A stretch of 64,000 bases of DNA from Tritrichomonas musculus. Its lineage: Eukaryota; Parabasalia; Tritrichomonadida; Tritrichomonadidae. Below are positions 9,598-19,129 of the stretch, one piece after another (the first letter of the stretch is position 1; each line of letters starts with the position of its first letter). The notes below the pieces were generated by a model. It had not been told where the DNA came from. It saw nothing but the letters and a program-made list of their open reading frames with translations, and did no database searches. The stretch lies in contig JAPFFF010000079.1 of NCBI GenBank assembly GCA_039105265.1, positions 124,001-188,000 of the forward strand, in the 5' to 3' direction. A program made the position numbers and the translations under genes.

Positions 9598-12500
9598 TTA
9601 ATCAAGTAAATTTGGATCATGAGGTGGAGTCTTAAGTTTGAAAACAACACTCTTTTTCTTAGGGGTCTCTAAAACAAAATCATTTTCATGGTGATTCTCA
9701 GACTGCCTTATCTCATTTTCCTCAACTTCTTCCTCAAGACGGTGTTTTTCTGACGACTTATATGGAGTACATAACATTGATCTTGGGGTTGAAGCAATTC
9801 TAGAAAGAAGAGATGATTCGAAAATAGCTCTTGATGGAGTTTGCATTGGATTGATATGAACAGTTCTCTGCATTTCATCCTTTTCCTCATCTTCGCTCTT
9901 ATCTTCTTCTTCTTTTACAGTTTCCTCTGCTTCTTCCATTTCATATTTAATTTCAATAGCAAGAAGAGGCTCATCGGTTTCCAGCTTCTTAATTAATTCT
10001 GGATTCTTTGAACAAATTCTTTGATAGAAAACTTTGAGTTGGGTTTGCAATGGCGAGTGCTTATCTCTTAATAAACGATGCATTTTATTTAATGTTGGCA
10101 TAACACCTTGTATAATTGAATTACGCATTTCGGTAACTCGTTGAATTATTTGTTTGCCAACTTCAAGAACTTTTTCCCCAGCTTCATCCTCAGCAAAATC
10201 CAAATCAAGTGATTGATCCATTTTTTCTTCGAGCTCGATTAATGAATAAATGGAATCTTCAAGAATTGTTGAATGATTACTTAGATTAAATTCACTATTG
10301 ATAAACTTTGCAAATACATTTTTGCATATTGCTTCTGTGGTTTTGAAAGCAACCATATTGTCCATTTTTGATATTAACATTGAAAGCGCAAAATGCCGAT
10401 TTTTAGTATTTTTTAATCCAAAAAGCTTTCTTTCTTCATCTGTTTCATCAAAAGTTCTTACACTTGCTTCATTTGAAAAATAGAACAAAGCTTCCATGAA
10501 GTGCGATCCAATTAGATCATGAATCTTGTTTGTAATTACGTTTAATAAACAATTTGCAGCAAAAGAAGATACACCACTGTTTTTATCTGTCATTGCATAA
10601 GTATATCTGAAGAACATTATTGATGACATCTTCAAGTAATCTTCAACAATTAATCTTGTCAATAAAATTAATGTTTGATGGCGAACAAGAGGAGAAGGAT
10701 CGGCAAAGCAGTGAGTTATCATTTTAACATAAGGCTCGACAAGTGCTGAATAAGCAACACACAAATCGCAAAGAACTATTAAACAATTACATTTAACAGT
10801 TGGAGAACTTGATTTAGATGAGAGCAAGTGGGCAAAAGCAGCAACAAATGAACGAGAAAGATCTTTTTGAACAAGACAAAGTTTGCCAAGAGTGATAACA
10901 GATAATGCACAAATCTGAGGGGGTACTGGTTCTCCATTGGGCAAATTTAACGAGAATAATATTTGAAGACCTGTATAATTAAGATCATTAAGAAAATGCG
11001 ACTTTGATAAAAGTGATATTACTTCGCCTGCTGCATATATTACTGTTGCAAGGTTTTCCAATTCATTCTGACTAACATTTTGCGATTGAACAGTATTATT
11101 TATTGACTCACACCATGATGCAAGTAATTCAACAAACTTTGGTTCAACATCATCTTGAATTCGAATCAACTGAAGAATTGAATGTATAAGTTCATATTTC
11201 TTTGAATTTTCTGTAATTTCAGAATTTAAAAATGCAGTAAGATCCTCTTTAATTTCATCGTTTTTAAAATTCAAATTAGCGAGAATTAAAAAGTATTCTG
11301 GAGGTAAATTCGTATACTCGTTCCAAAGATCATAATATAAAGAAGATTTGAAATGCGAAGGTACAACTGAAGATAAAATTGAGACAAGCTTCCAAATTGA
11401 TTTTATATAGTTAACATCTTCATCATTATTTTTTAGATTATTTAAAAGAATTTTGGAAAAAGCATTACTAATCTTTGAAAGAGGGATTGATTTTTGCTTA
11501 CAAAAAACAAAAATATTTCTCATAAAGTCGAAGTGTTGGTTGGTCATAATCAATGGAAAATAACATATATCACCTTCAATTAGAGGATTAAAAATATATT
11601 TGCTGACAGAATTGTAAGCTTCAAATTGAACTGAAGTTTCATCATCAAGTATTGATGGAAGAACTGAATCAAGCCAAGTTTTATTGAGCAATTCATTGTT
11701 TGGAAAACGTTCAATAGCAGAATTTAATGATTTGATAGCCAATGTTCGAATACTTACAACACGATCTCTAATTCGACCAGAAATCAAACTTATCATAATT
11801 GGTGTAATTGATCTAGCATTACTAATGACAATTTGCGTTAAGCAAAGTAAAGCTGATTTCCTAACTGAAAACTTTTCTTCAACAATTCTATGGCGAAGAA
11901 CGGTTTCCAAAGATCCTGAAGAATCGATAACATGTTTAATCACAACTCCATATTGATTGTCATTTAAATTTTCAATAATAGACGCTAGGCAATCAAGAGC
12001 AATTGCACGTACTGTTGGGGCAGGATCAGACAAACGGGCTTTGACAATATCGGCAATTTCTAATGCAACTTCTGAAGATTCGCTGCCTAAAACAGATACT
12101 AGTTCATTGATATTTACGATATAAATTTGAAGAAGGTATAATGCAAAAGCTCGGAGACGAATTTTTGTGGATTTACCTAATTTGAGTGCAAAGTTTATAA
12201 TCAACTGGGCATCCACAGAATATTTCGTTAATGAATAAACAATATGAGCAGCACTTTTCCTTAAAAATACTTTTTCTGGCGATCTCATCATCAGATGTTT
12301 GCACAATAAAACAATCCTATCATCATTAGGTTCAAAAAGAGATAATACAAATGATAAAATTTTGTCTCTTAATTTTTCGATTCTTGTCGTAAAACTTGAG
12401 CAAGATACATAATTAAGAAGAAGTGCTGGAACTATATATGGCAAAAGGTTGTCAAGATTGGTTTTTGCGATTATCTTTGCTGTATTCAAACATTCTTTTG

Positions 12501-13107
12501 AAAAAATTGTATTAAAAGAATCAAATTCAACGCGATTTCCAAAAACCAATTTCATAATCAATTCGCATAAGGCAGCCAAAATTTCAGATCCAATTAAATT
12601 AGCAAAACTTTCTGAAACATGTGATAACTTGCTCATCACATATACTGCGAGATTTAACTGAGATTTTGTTTGCTCATTTAATTTTCCACCATTTTCGATT
12701 AATTGCTGTGCAGTAATCAAAGTTTTTAAGATTGGCGCAAATAAAATAGGAGACCATACCTTGTTACATTGCTCTGAGCATAACAAAATAGAATATATTT
12801 CTACACCATATTGAAAAAGAGGATCTTTTGATACAAGATATAAACAAAGAAGTTCGATGAATGTTGGAGGAATTTCTTTATTTAGTAATGCGATCCAAAA
12901 AATTGATTCTTGCTCTTTCCCCACATATTTTAAAAGGATTTCTTCGATTTTTTTGAGCTTTCCTTCATACCCCGTTTCTGGGATTGTTATTGAGCCATAA
13001 TCTTCACTAACTTCTCCACAATTTAAAGATCGTATCAAACCATCTCCTGTTGATATAATTCCGCATTCGTCAAGAATGTCAACCAAAAGATTTGTGTCGT
13101 TATCCAT
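9598..13107 (-). CDS. Condensin II subunit D3 (CAP-D3), HEAT-repeat protein
   Basis: A 1169-residue alpha-helical protein of repeated HEAT-type helix pairs. The diagnostic region is DPSPLVRHQTLILLTRLIVE, followed by DYLKMSSIMFFRYTYAMTD, very like the CAP-D3 segment with LTRLLQEDYVKWKG in animals; downstream, EERKLFGLK and a D-N-M-V-A-F-K helix also follow CAP-D3 order. CAP-D3 is a non-SMC subunit of condensin II and helps compact and segregate chromosomes. The C-terminal about 150 residues are acidic and Glu-rich, then carry Thr-Pro and Ser-Pro sites (MQTPSRAIF, TPRSMLCTP, LETPKKKS) typical of cyclin-dependent kinase targets and of condensin tails. It is shorter than animal CAP-D3 (about 1500). 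It is transcribed divergently from the hydrolase gene at 13177 across only 69 bases. CAP-D2 is the alternative but fits less well. Confidence 0.8.
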   Translation of the reverse strand: MDNDTNLLVDILDECGIISTGDGLIRSLNCGEVSEDYGSITIPETGYEGKLKKIEEILLKYVGKEQESIFWIALLNKEIPPTFIELLCLYLVSKDPLFQYGVEIYSILLCSEQCNKVWSPILFAPILKTLITAQQLIENGGKLNEQTKSQLNLAVYVMSKLSHVSESFANLIGSEILAALCELIMKLVFGNRVEFDSFNTIFSKECLNTAKIIAKTNLDNLLPYIVPALLLNYVSCSSFTTRIEKLRDKILSFVLSLFEPNDDRIVLLCKHLMMRSPEKVFLRKSAAHIVYSLTKYSVDAQLIINFALKLGKSTKIRLRAFALYLLQIYIVNINELVSVLGSESSEVALEIADIVKARLSDPAPTVRAIALDCLASIIENLNDNQYGVVIKHVIDSSGSLETVLRHRIVEEKFSVRKSALLCLTQIVISNARSITPIMISLISGRIRDRVVSIRTLAIKSLNSAIERFPNNELLNKTWLDSVLPSILDDETSVQFEAYNSVSKYIFNPLIEGDICYFPLIMTNQHFDFMRNIFVFCKQKSIPLSKISNAFSKILLNNLKNNDEDVNYIKSIWKLVSILSSVVPSHFKSSLYYDLWNEYTNLPPEYFLILANLNFKNDEIKEDLTAFLNSEITENSKKYELIHSILQLIRIQDDVEPKFVELLASWCESINNTVQSQNVSQNELENLATVIYAAGEVISLLSKSHFLNDLNYTGLQILFSLNLPNGEPVPPQICALSVITLGKLCLVQKDLSRSFVAAFAHLLSSKSSSPTVKCNCLIVLCDLCVAYSALVEPYVKMITHCFADPSPLVRHQTLILLTRLIVEDYLKMSSIMFFRYTYAMTDKNSGVSSFAANCLLNVITNKIHDLIGSHFMEALFYFSNEASVRTFDETDEERKLFGLKNTKNRHFALSMLISKMDNMVAFKTTEAICKNVFAKFINSEFNLSNHSTILEDSIYSLIELEEKMDQSLDLDFAEDEAGEKVLEVGKQIIQRVTEMRNSIIQGVMPTLNKMHRLLRDKHSPLQTQLKVFYQRICSKNPELIKKLETDEPLLAIEIKYEMEEAEETVKEEEDKSEDEEKDEMQRTVHINPMQTPSRAIFESSLLSRIASTPRSMLCTPYKSSEKHRLEEEVEENEIRQSENHHENDFVLETPKKKSVVFKLKTPPHDPNLLD

Positions 13108-13176
13108 AATAAAAAAAATAAAATTTTAATTAATAAACGGAATCAATCATGTAATGTTATATAAAAAACTTATGTA
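13108..13176. promoter_or_regulatory. 69-bp divergent promoter region
   Basis: The start codons of the condensin subunit gene (minus) and the hydrolase gene (plus) are only 69 bases apart, so both promoters must lie here or overlap the genes. The DNA is AT-rich with A/T runs; no convincing initiator is visible on either strand. Confidence 0.55.
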
Positions 13177-14100
13177 ATGAATTTTCTTGCACGCCTTATT
13201 ACGCGGCCTCCTCGATCAAAATATCAAAATAAATGTGAAAAAGAAATTGTTTTATATAATGATGATACTACAGGCAATCGATATTCTGTTTCATTTAAAA
13301 ATAAACGAGATCAAACAATTATTGGTTCATTTTACCAAGCACCGTCTCCAGCGCCGGGAAACCCTTGCGTTATTTATCTTCATGGAAACGCTAGTAGTCA
13401 AAACGAAGGCGCTCATATTCCTTATTTATTATGTCCCCAAGGAATAAACGTTTTATGTATTGATCTTTCAGGAAGTGGCAATTCAGATGGAGAATTTATT
13501 ACTCTTGGCTATAATGAACGAGATGATGTCCAAGCTTCTATTGATTTTGTTCGGCTTCAATATAAAGTTGGTGGCATTTGCCTTTGGGGAAGATCTATGG
13601 GAGCTTCTATAGCAGCATGGTGTGCTGCAGACAAATTTGACCTTTCTTCCGTTGTAATTGATTCAGCTTATTTATCTGTTGATGAAATAATTAATGATTT
13701 GATTGGAAATAGCTGGTTTTTATGGGGCCTTTCAAAGATTCTTGTTCCCATTGTAAATATTTATGTTAAAAGAATGATAGGAATATCAATTCATGATATT
13801 AATTTAATTAAAAATTTAAAAAATGCTCGTACACCAGCTCTTATTATTCATGCATCACATGATTCTTTTATAAATGTTCGAGAAGCTCGTGAAATGTTTG
13901 CTAGATATGGAGGCTCACATAAATATATGATGACAACAAGGGGAGATCATAACTCTAAAAGACCAAGGCAAGTACAAATGGCGATCCTTACTTTTATTTT
14001 GAAGAATTTTGATATTCAACCTGATATTATTCTTGATGATATTGATGATCATTCTAATGCTCATTACCAAAATGCGTTTGATATGATGAAAAATATGTAA
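13177..14100 (+). CDS. Alpha/beta hydrolase, ABHD17/Bem46-like
   Basis: A 307-residue serine hydrolase of the alpha/beta fold. The oxyanion region is YLHGNASS (HGN at 69-71). The nucleophile elbow is WGRSMGAS with Ser140, the acid is Asp229 in HASHDSFI and the catalytic His is His258 in RGDHNSKRP, in the correct order and spacing. The set resembles ABHD17/Bem46 and S33-type hydrolases. ABHD17 members remove palmitate from membrane proteins. Here there is no N-terminal Cys cluster like that of ABHD17, so lipid thioesterase activity is only a possibility; lysophospholipase or peptidase activity is also open. No signal peptide is visible. An 18-base T tract (14133-14150) follows the gene. Confidence 0.82.
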   Translation: MNFLARLITRPPRSKYQNKCEKEIVLYNDDTTGNRYSVSFKNKRDQTIIGSFYQAPSPAPGNPCVIYLHGNASSQNEGAHIPYLLCPQGINVLCIDLSGSGNSDGEFITLGYNERDDVQASIDFVRLQYKVGGICLWGRSMGASIAAWCAADKFDLSSVVIDSAYLSVDEIINDLIGNSWFLWGLSKILVPIVNIYVKRMIGISIHDINLIKNLKNARTPALIIHASHDSFINVREAREMFARYGGSHKYMMTTRGDHNSKRPRQVQMAILTFILKNFDIQPDIILDDIDDHSNAHYQNAFDMMKNM

Positions 14101-14297
14101 AATTATGTTATATTATATATGTGCAATATATGTTTTTTTTTTTTTTTTTTAGATTTCATAGCTTTTAAAATTTTTTTTCTAATTATAAAGATTATAAATT
14201 TTTCAACCAAATATACATTGAAAAATGATTTACGTTTAATTGAATACATACTCGTTTTTTTTAATATTTAATTATAAGCATTTGTAATTTTACGCAT

Positions 14298-15830
14298 ATG
14301 ACACAGCAAGATCGTCCATTATATACACCCGACTTTCCAACTCGTAATAACCTCGATCTGCAGCGCAGTAAAATTAAATTTGGTGACGTTAGAAATACCT
14401 TATACGAAACAACGTATACCGCTGCACATCGTCCATTTACACATCAAGATACTCGCCAATCACTTGATACACAAACACTTCAAAGAACTCACTGGAATGC
14501 TGGTGATCTTCCAGGAACGACTATTAGCGAAATGCACGATAAATACCGTGATTTTGGAACAAATTGTAAACGTGAAGAAGTTTTGACGCGTGATCAAATG
14601 ATGCGAACATCTTTTAATCTTAGCGATGGCACTCCAATGCAAGGAAGAATAGTTCAAAAATATATCCCTGCAGATATTCAATCAAACTCAAACCTACGTG
14701 AAATGAATTGTTCAACTCACTTCAACCTCAAAAATCCTCAAGCTGTAGATAATTGGGTATCTACAAATAAAGAAGATTTTAAGCCACCAAATGGGAAACC
14801 TGCTGAACAACCAAATTTATACTTAAATCGTGGCTATGGTCTTAAATCATGCTTCGAGCAAATGGGCGCATATCCTCCTCAAGCTTCAATGAATAGCACT
14901 ACATATGTTGATTATAGTAAAAAAATGGATCCATCAGAAAGAACATCACGAACAATAACACTTGAAAACGGCACAATGAATATCGAACAAAACACATCAA
15001 ACAAATGGCAACGAACTAACATGATTATAGGTGACTCAGATTCAAAAAGTCGATATCGTACAACAATGCAAGATGGAATTCAACCACATGGGATTGTTGC
15101 AAATGATCCAAGAGTTGCTCAGCAAATGAAACTTAATTTTCAGCGCTCTTGCATTAATGCTGGAAATAATCATCCATCAGTAACAACAACAACAACACAA
15201 GATGCACTTAAGCCTCATCCAGATTTTAGACCGCCAGAACTTGCTCCACGAACAGCATTTATTTCACACCAAGATCATAGAAATTGGAACGGCCCAATTT
15301 CAACAACAAGCAGAGATGCCTTTCAACCAAAGAAAGCTGAATATATTCCACCAGTTAATAACCAATTACAAAGAAGTCATGCTAATTTTGGAGATGATAC
15401 AATCAATGAAAAAAGAACATTATATCAAGATACGTTTAAACCACCTCCACCAAATATGGAAAGAGTTGATTTCCAAGCACTCAGAGACTTTCATCAAGGC
15501 CACCATACAAACAGCAGTAGTGGAATGGGTGATCATACCGAAATTACTACAAATCAAGCAACTTATAAAGCTTTCCCTGGCTTCAAGCCTTCTGAAATTT
15601 GCGATTCTTTGAGAGGTGGAAAGAACATTGTTCAAAATGAACCAAGACTCAATGTGAGAGAGTCTGAAATGAAATCATCATTTGTAGCCCACAAATATGC
15701 TCCACCACAACCAATTGATAATAACTTACAAAAATCACATATACAGCTTCAAGGCAGTGGAGAAAAATGGACAACAACACAAGGCGACTACTTCTTGTTC
15801 AGAACATATAAAATGCCTGAGCAAAAATAA
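14298..15830 (+). CDS. Axonemal/microtubule-associated repeat protein
   Basis: A 510-residue protein with about ten degenerate units of roughly 45 residues. Each unit tends to hold L-Q-R-S-H-x-N-F-G-D, then T-T-x-x-x-Y/A-x-x-x-F-K-P-P. Clear examples are LQRSHANFGDD with LYQDTFKPPPP, LQRTHWNAGD, and LQKSHIQLQGSG with WTTTQGDYF. The pattern of short S-H-x-x-x-G-D and T-x-x-x-D-x-F elements separated by Pro-rich linkers is typical of proteins that line or decorate ciliary doublet microtubules (TEX45/SAXO/FAP-like microtubule inner proteins). There is no globular fold, signal peptide or membrane segment. A role in the flagella or other stable microtubule systems of a trichomonad (axostyle, pelta) fits. 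The exact family is inferred. Confidence 0.6.
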   Translation: MTQQDRPLYTPDFPTRNNLDLQRSKIKFGDVRNTLYETTYTAAHRPFTHQDTRQSLDTQTLQRTHWNAGDLPGTTISEMHDKYRDFGTNCKREEVLTRDQMMRTSFNLSDGTPMQGRIVQKYIPADIQSNSNLREMNCSTHFNLKNPQAVDNWVSTNKEDFKPPNGKPAEQPNLYLNRGYGLKSCFEQMGAYPPQASMNSTTYVDYSKKMDPSERTSRTITLENGTMNIEQNTSNKWQRTNMIIGDSDSKSRYRTTMQDGIQPHGIVANDPRVAQQMKLNFQRSCINAGNNHPSVTTTTTQDALKPHPDFRPPELAPRTAFISHQDHRNWNGPISTTSRDAFQPKKAEYIPPVNNQLQRSHANFGDDTINEKRTLYQDTFKPPPPNMERVDFQALRDFHQGHHTNSSSGMGDHTEITTNQATYKAFPGFKPSEICDSLRGGKNIVQNEPRLNVRESEMKSSFVAHKYAPPQPIDNNLQKSHIQLQGSGEKWTTTQGDYFLFRTYKMPEQK

Positions 15831-16342
15831 ATTTTCTTTATGTTTTTTTATTTTAACTTTATTTGATTTGACTCAAATAAACTTTTAATTATCATTTTCT
15901 ATTTTATTTTGATAACTTAACCTATTTTCGTCAATTTCATTACTCGTATATTAATCTGTCAAAATTACATTTTTTTGATTATTTTACAATTTCTTTGGGA
16001 AAACCAATTTAGCTGCACCATCAAACCATTTACTTGTTAAATGTTTTGTAAATTTAATGAACATAATCTACATACTACATTAATAATAATTCTGATATTA
16101 TATCACTTTGAATTTAAAATAATGACCTTAAAAGTTAATTGAGACTAATTCAGCCAACAAAAAACATCAATGCTTTATTTGTAAACAAAGTGAAAATTAT
16201 TTCACGAAATATTATTTTTATTTACAAAACAATAAACATAATTAATACTTCTTTATATTATTATCACAATAAATAAATAAACTCAAAATGATAACAATAT
16301 CAAAAACAATAACACAAAACTTCGATTAAGGAGTATATGTGC
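15831..16342. other. Convergent intergenic spacer
   Basis: AT-rich DNA between the 3' ends of two convergent genes. No gene, hairpin of note or repeat is visible. Confidence 0.6.
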
Positions 16343-18706
16343 TTATTTAAAGAAAGGTCTCCTTGGACTTTTCATCTTTGAAGGTTGATTAGGAACAACC
16401 ACTTTTCGATTTTTCTGCTGAACAATCTTTTGCCTTGGATAATTATAATTATATCTTTGATATGAATTTGGTTCAACAACCATGTTTCCAAATAAAGGCT
16501 GTTTACTTGGCAATTTAGAAGGTCTAGAGCTAAAGTTTGACCAACTACCATTTCCATTTACATCGAAACGAATTTGTTTTTCAACGTTTTTGTTTAAATC
16601 TATTATTTTAGCATCTTCAAAGCCAGCCGCCGCCGCCATTGACTCTGGAGGCATCGTATTCATCCTGACTGCATAATATGAAGCAGCTGCAGCTGCACGA
16701 GCGGCTTTAATCTTAGCCATCTGTCTTTCATGAATTTCCAGAATTCTTCTCATTATTTCTTGATGCCTCGTTAGAACTTTTGGATTATTATTTACAATAT
16801 TTCCTTGAGTTACATTATTGTTATTGTGGCTATTGGACAAACTTTTCTGAATTAAATAACCATTATTATTACTTATATTATTATTAGAAGGACTTTTTTG
16901 AACACTGTTGTTATTTGTTACATTCTTTTGATAATTATTGCTATTTGTTATGTTTCTTTGAACATTTTTATGATAATGATTGTTAGAATTTGATATATTT
17001 TTTTGATTAGCGTTATTTGCTTTATTGTGACTATCAGACGCACTTTTATTCATGTTTGGGTGAACATCACTCCTTTCCCTATCATTCTTATTTTGATTAT
17101 TTGAAATTTCATGATTATCACAATTTAATTCATTTCTGTTATCAACCTGATTTAAATTTTGACTACCATTTTTGTTTTCATCCAAACTATCATTGCTTTC
17201 ACACTTTCCAGCTTGATCATTGAATGCGTCGAATAGCGGAATTCTGCTGGTTTTGCTCGGACTACTCGCCGTTCTGACATCGCATGGCTTGAGAAGCATA
17301 ACTCCTGTTCTTTCGTCTCTTCGTGCAACTTCAGCATCAACAATAACAGCTCCTCCTTCTCGGTCCTTGAAAAAGAGCCGATAAGTGTAACTTTCGTTGT
17401 TTGTTCCTCTTTTTCCATTTTCTGTAAAAATTCGACGCTTTTTAATACCGAGAGGAAGAACAGAAGAATGACCAGATGATCCAGGACATTCATCATTCTC
17501 CAATTTCAAAAGTGATTCGAATTCGTCGTTTGGCGTTGTTGTATCGTAAATATTTGAATTTTTTGTAGAATCGACTTTTTGTTTAACTTCGCCAAACGTT
17601 TTATATTGCTTTGCTTGACTTTGTTCGAGATTATTTACTGAATCATCTGTGGATTCAATTTCAGTTTGATTTCGAATAAAGTTCTCATCGGCTTCGATAT
17701 CAATATCAAAATTTTCAATTACTCTAAAAGTAGATAAGGGCGGCCTACTATTTTCAATTTCTTTGCTTTCAGTCGATTCAAAATTTTCGACGGGCTTAAC
17801 GGTTTCAATGCTTACTTGCGATGATGCATCAGAATAAACTGGCTGATTTACTTCTACAATGCTATTAACTTCTTCTTTATTTAATAATGATGAAAGATCT
17901 TCTACTTTTTTCTTTTCTGAATCAAGCTGCTTTTCAAGTTCATCAATACGATTACTGAAGGAAAAAATTAACTCTTCTTTTTCTTTATTGTTTGCCAAAA
18001 CATTATTTAGTTCTTTTTCTTTTTGCTCAGCTTCATGCTGCATGTTGAGAATTTCAAGATTTTTTGAAACAGCTTCATTGCTCATTGATTCGACTTCGTT
18101 ACTGAGTTCGGTAACAATTTGAACCAGATGTGCTTCACGAAGACGCATTTGCTCATAATCACCAGGCTGGAAATTTGCTGGTGTCGGATTTGGTTCGTTA
18201 GGCCCAGTGCTTTGAAATTGCAATATATTTGATGAATAAGACTGGGTAATATCATTTTGATCATTGGAAGAATTATTTCCTTCAGTACACCGTTGCCTAA
18301 TCAAAGAATCAGCAAGGGTTGCTACAGCTTCTTTTGCATTGGTAAGCTTATTATCAAAGTTATTGATATTTACTTTTAATTGAGGAGAAAATTCGTCAAT
18401 AAATGTCGAATCCGATTTTTGATTAATTTCTATTTGATCTAAAAGAGGCTTTTCATAAGTTTCATAAGTATGGACACGCGAATCACTCCAATTATGAACA
18501 TCCCTTAATAACTCTTCACTTTGATCAGTTTGTAACGATGAAATTAGATACATTACATCAGAAGATTGATTTGAATTTTTAACACTAATATTTGACGGTG
18601 GATTATTACCATTTTCAGTATCAGGAGATTCTTCAAGTGCTTTGATTTGTTCGAGCATTCTATGCGTAGAATTAACAATTTCTCGGCTGATTTCTGATTG
18701 CTCCAT
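16343..18706 (-). CDS. Asn-rich coiled-coil protein of unknown function
   Basis: A 787-residue protein I do not recognise. Residues 1-180 are polar. About 185-280 is a coiled coil (heptads in AEQKEKELNNVLANNKEKEE and RIDELEKQLDSEKKKVEDL). About 440-478 is a compact, non-repetitive island (YTYRLFFKDREGGAVIVDAE, then RTGVMLLKPCDVR) that looks like a small folded beta unit and is probably the conserved core. About 500-640 is an Asn/Ser linker. About 645-700 is a basic helix with an Ala run (IKAARAAAAASYY). The end is basic and Pro-rich. No signal peptide or membrane segment. A cytoskeletal or centrosome-type scaffold is one possibility, unproven. An initiator-like TCATA lies 18 bases upstream on the same strand. 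Confidence 0.72.
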   Translation of the reverse strand: MEQSEISREIVNSTHRMLEQIKALEESPDTENGNNPPSNISVKNSNQSSDVMYLISSLQTDQSEELLRDVHNWSDSRVHTYETYEKPLLDQIEINQKSDSTFIDEFSPQLKVNINNFDNKLTNAKEAVATLADSLIRQRCTEGNNSSNDQNDITQSYSSNILQFQSTGPNEPNPTPANFQPGDYEQMRLREAHLVQIVTELSNEVESMSNEAVSKNLEILNMQHEAEQKEKELNNVLANNKEKEELIFSFSNRIDELEKQLDSEKKKVEDLSSLLNKEEVNSIVEVNQPVYSDASSQVSIETVKPVENFESTESKEIENSRPPLSTFRVIENFDIDIEADENFIRNQTEIESTDDSVNNLEQSQAKQYKTFGEVKQKVDSTKNSNIYDTTTPNDEFESLLKLENDECPGSSGHSSVLPLGIKKRRIFTENGKRGTNNESYTYRLFFKDREGGAVIVDAEVARRDERTGVMLLKPCDVRTASSPSKTSRIPLFDAFNDQAGKCESNDSLDENKNGSQNLNQVDNRNELNCDNHEISNNQNKNDRERSDVHPNMNKSASDSHNKANNANQKNISNSNNHYHKNVQRNITNSNNYQKNVTNNNSVQKSPSNNNISNNNGYLIQKSLSNSHNNNNVTQGNIVNNNPKVLTRHQEIMRRILEIHERQMAKIKAARAAAAASYYAVRMNTMPPESMAAAAGFEDAKIIDLNKNVEKQIRFDVNGNGSWSNFSSRPSKLPSKQPLFGNMVVEPNSYQRYNYNYPRQKIVQQKNRKVVVPNQPSKMKSPRRPFFK

Positions 18707-19129
18707 TGATATAAAAGTATATATGAAAAATTAAATCAAAAAGCGGAATTGACGAAATTTTTGAATTGTCCACACAATATTTTTTTTTGAAAAAGTTATT
18801 TTTTTATTTTATATTTTTCTCAAAAAAATTTTTTTTGAATAAAATATTTTATTTTTTGAGATAAAAACTTTTTGAGAAATGAAGATGAAACTTCTCATAT
18901 ATGAATAATGATTCTTTTAAAAAAGAATTTAAATAAAATAAATTTGACTATAAATAGATTAATAAATTTTCTGCTCTTTTTAGAGTTCATTCTAAAAAAG
19001 AATATCAGTATCATCTTTATTTTGTTGATTCATTTAATTTGATTTTCTCCAACCAATTATTGATACAATTGATCGAACAAATATATACACAAAAAATTAT
19101 ATAACGTACAAATTTTTGATGAATAAAAA
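18707..19129. other. Divergent intergenic spacer
   Basis: AT-rich region between divergent genes. It contains a near hairpin at about 18975-19001 (TCTTTTTAGA against TCTAAAAAAGA) and a four-codon upstream frame at 19119 that ends within the start of the next gene (ATG AAT AAA AAA TGA overlaps the ATG at 19130). Confidence 0.5.
18722..18726 (-). promoter_or_regulatory. Initiator-like TCATA
   Basis: On the minus strand, TCATA with its A 18 bases before the ATG at 18706. It fits TCAY(T/A), but a five-base match is common by chance. Confidence 0.28.

Noticed and set aside
14133-14150. 18-base T tract after the hydrolase gene as a possible retroposition mark
   Set aside because: It is a T tract on the sense strand of the hydrolase gene, so it cannot be that gene's mRNA tail, and similar tracts (such as 43592-43608) occur elsewhere without nearby stop codons.
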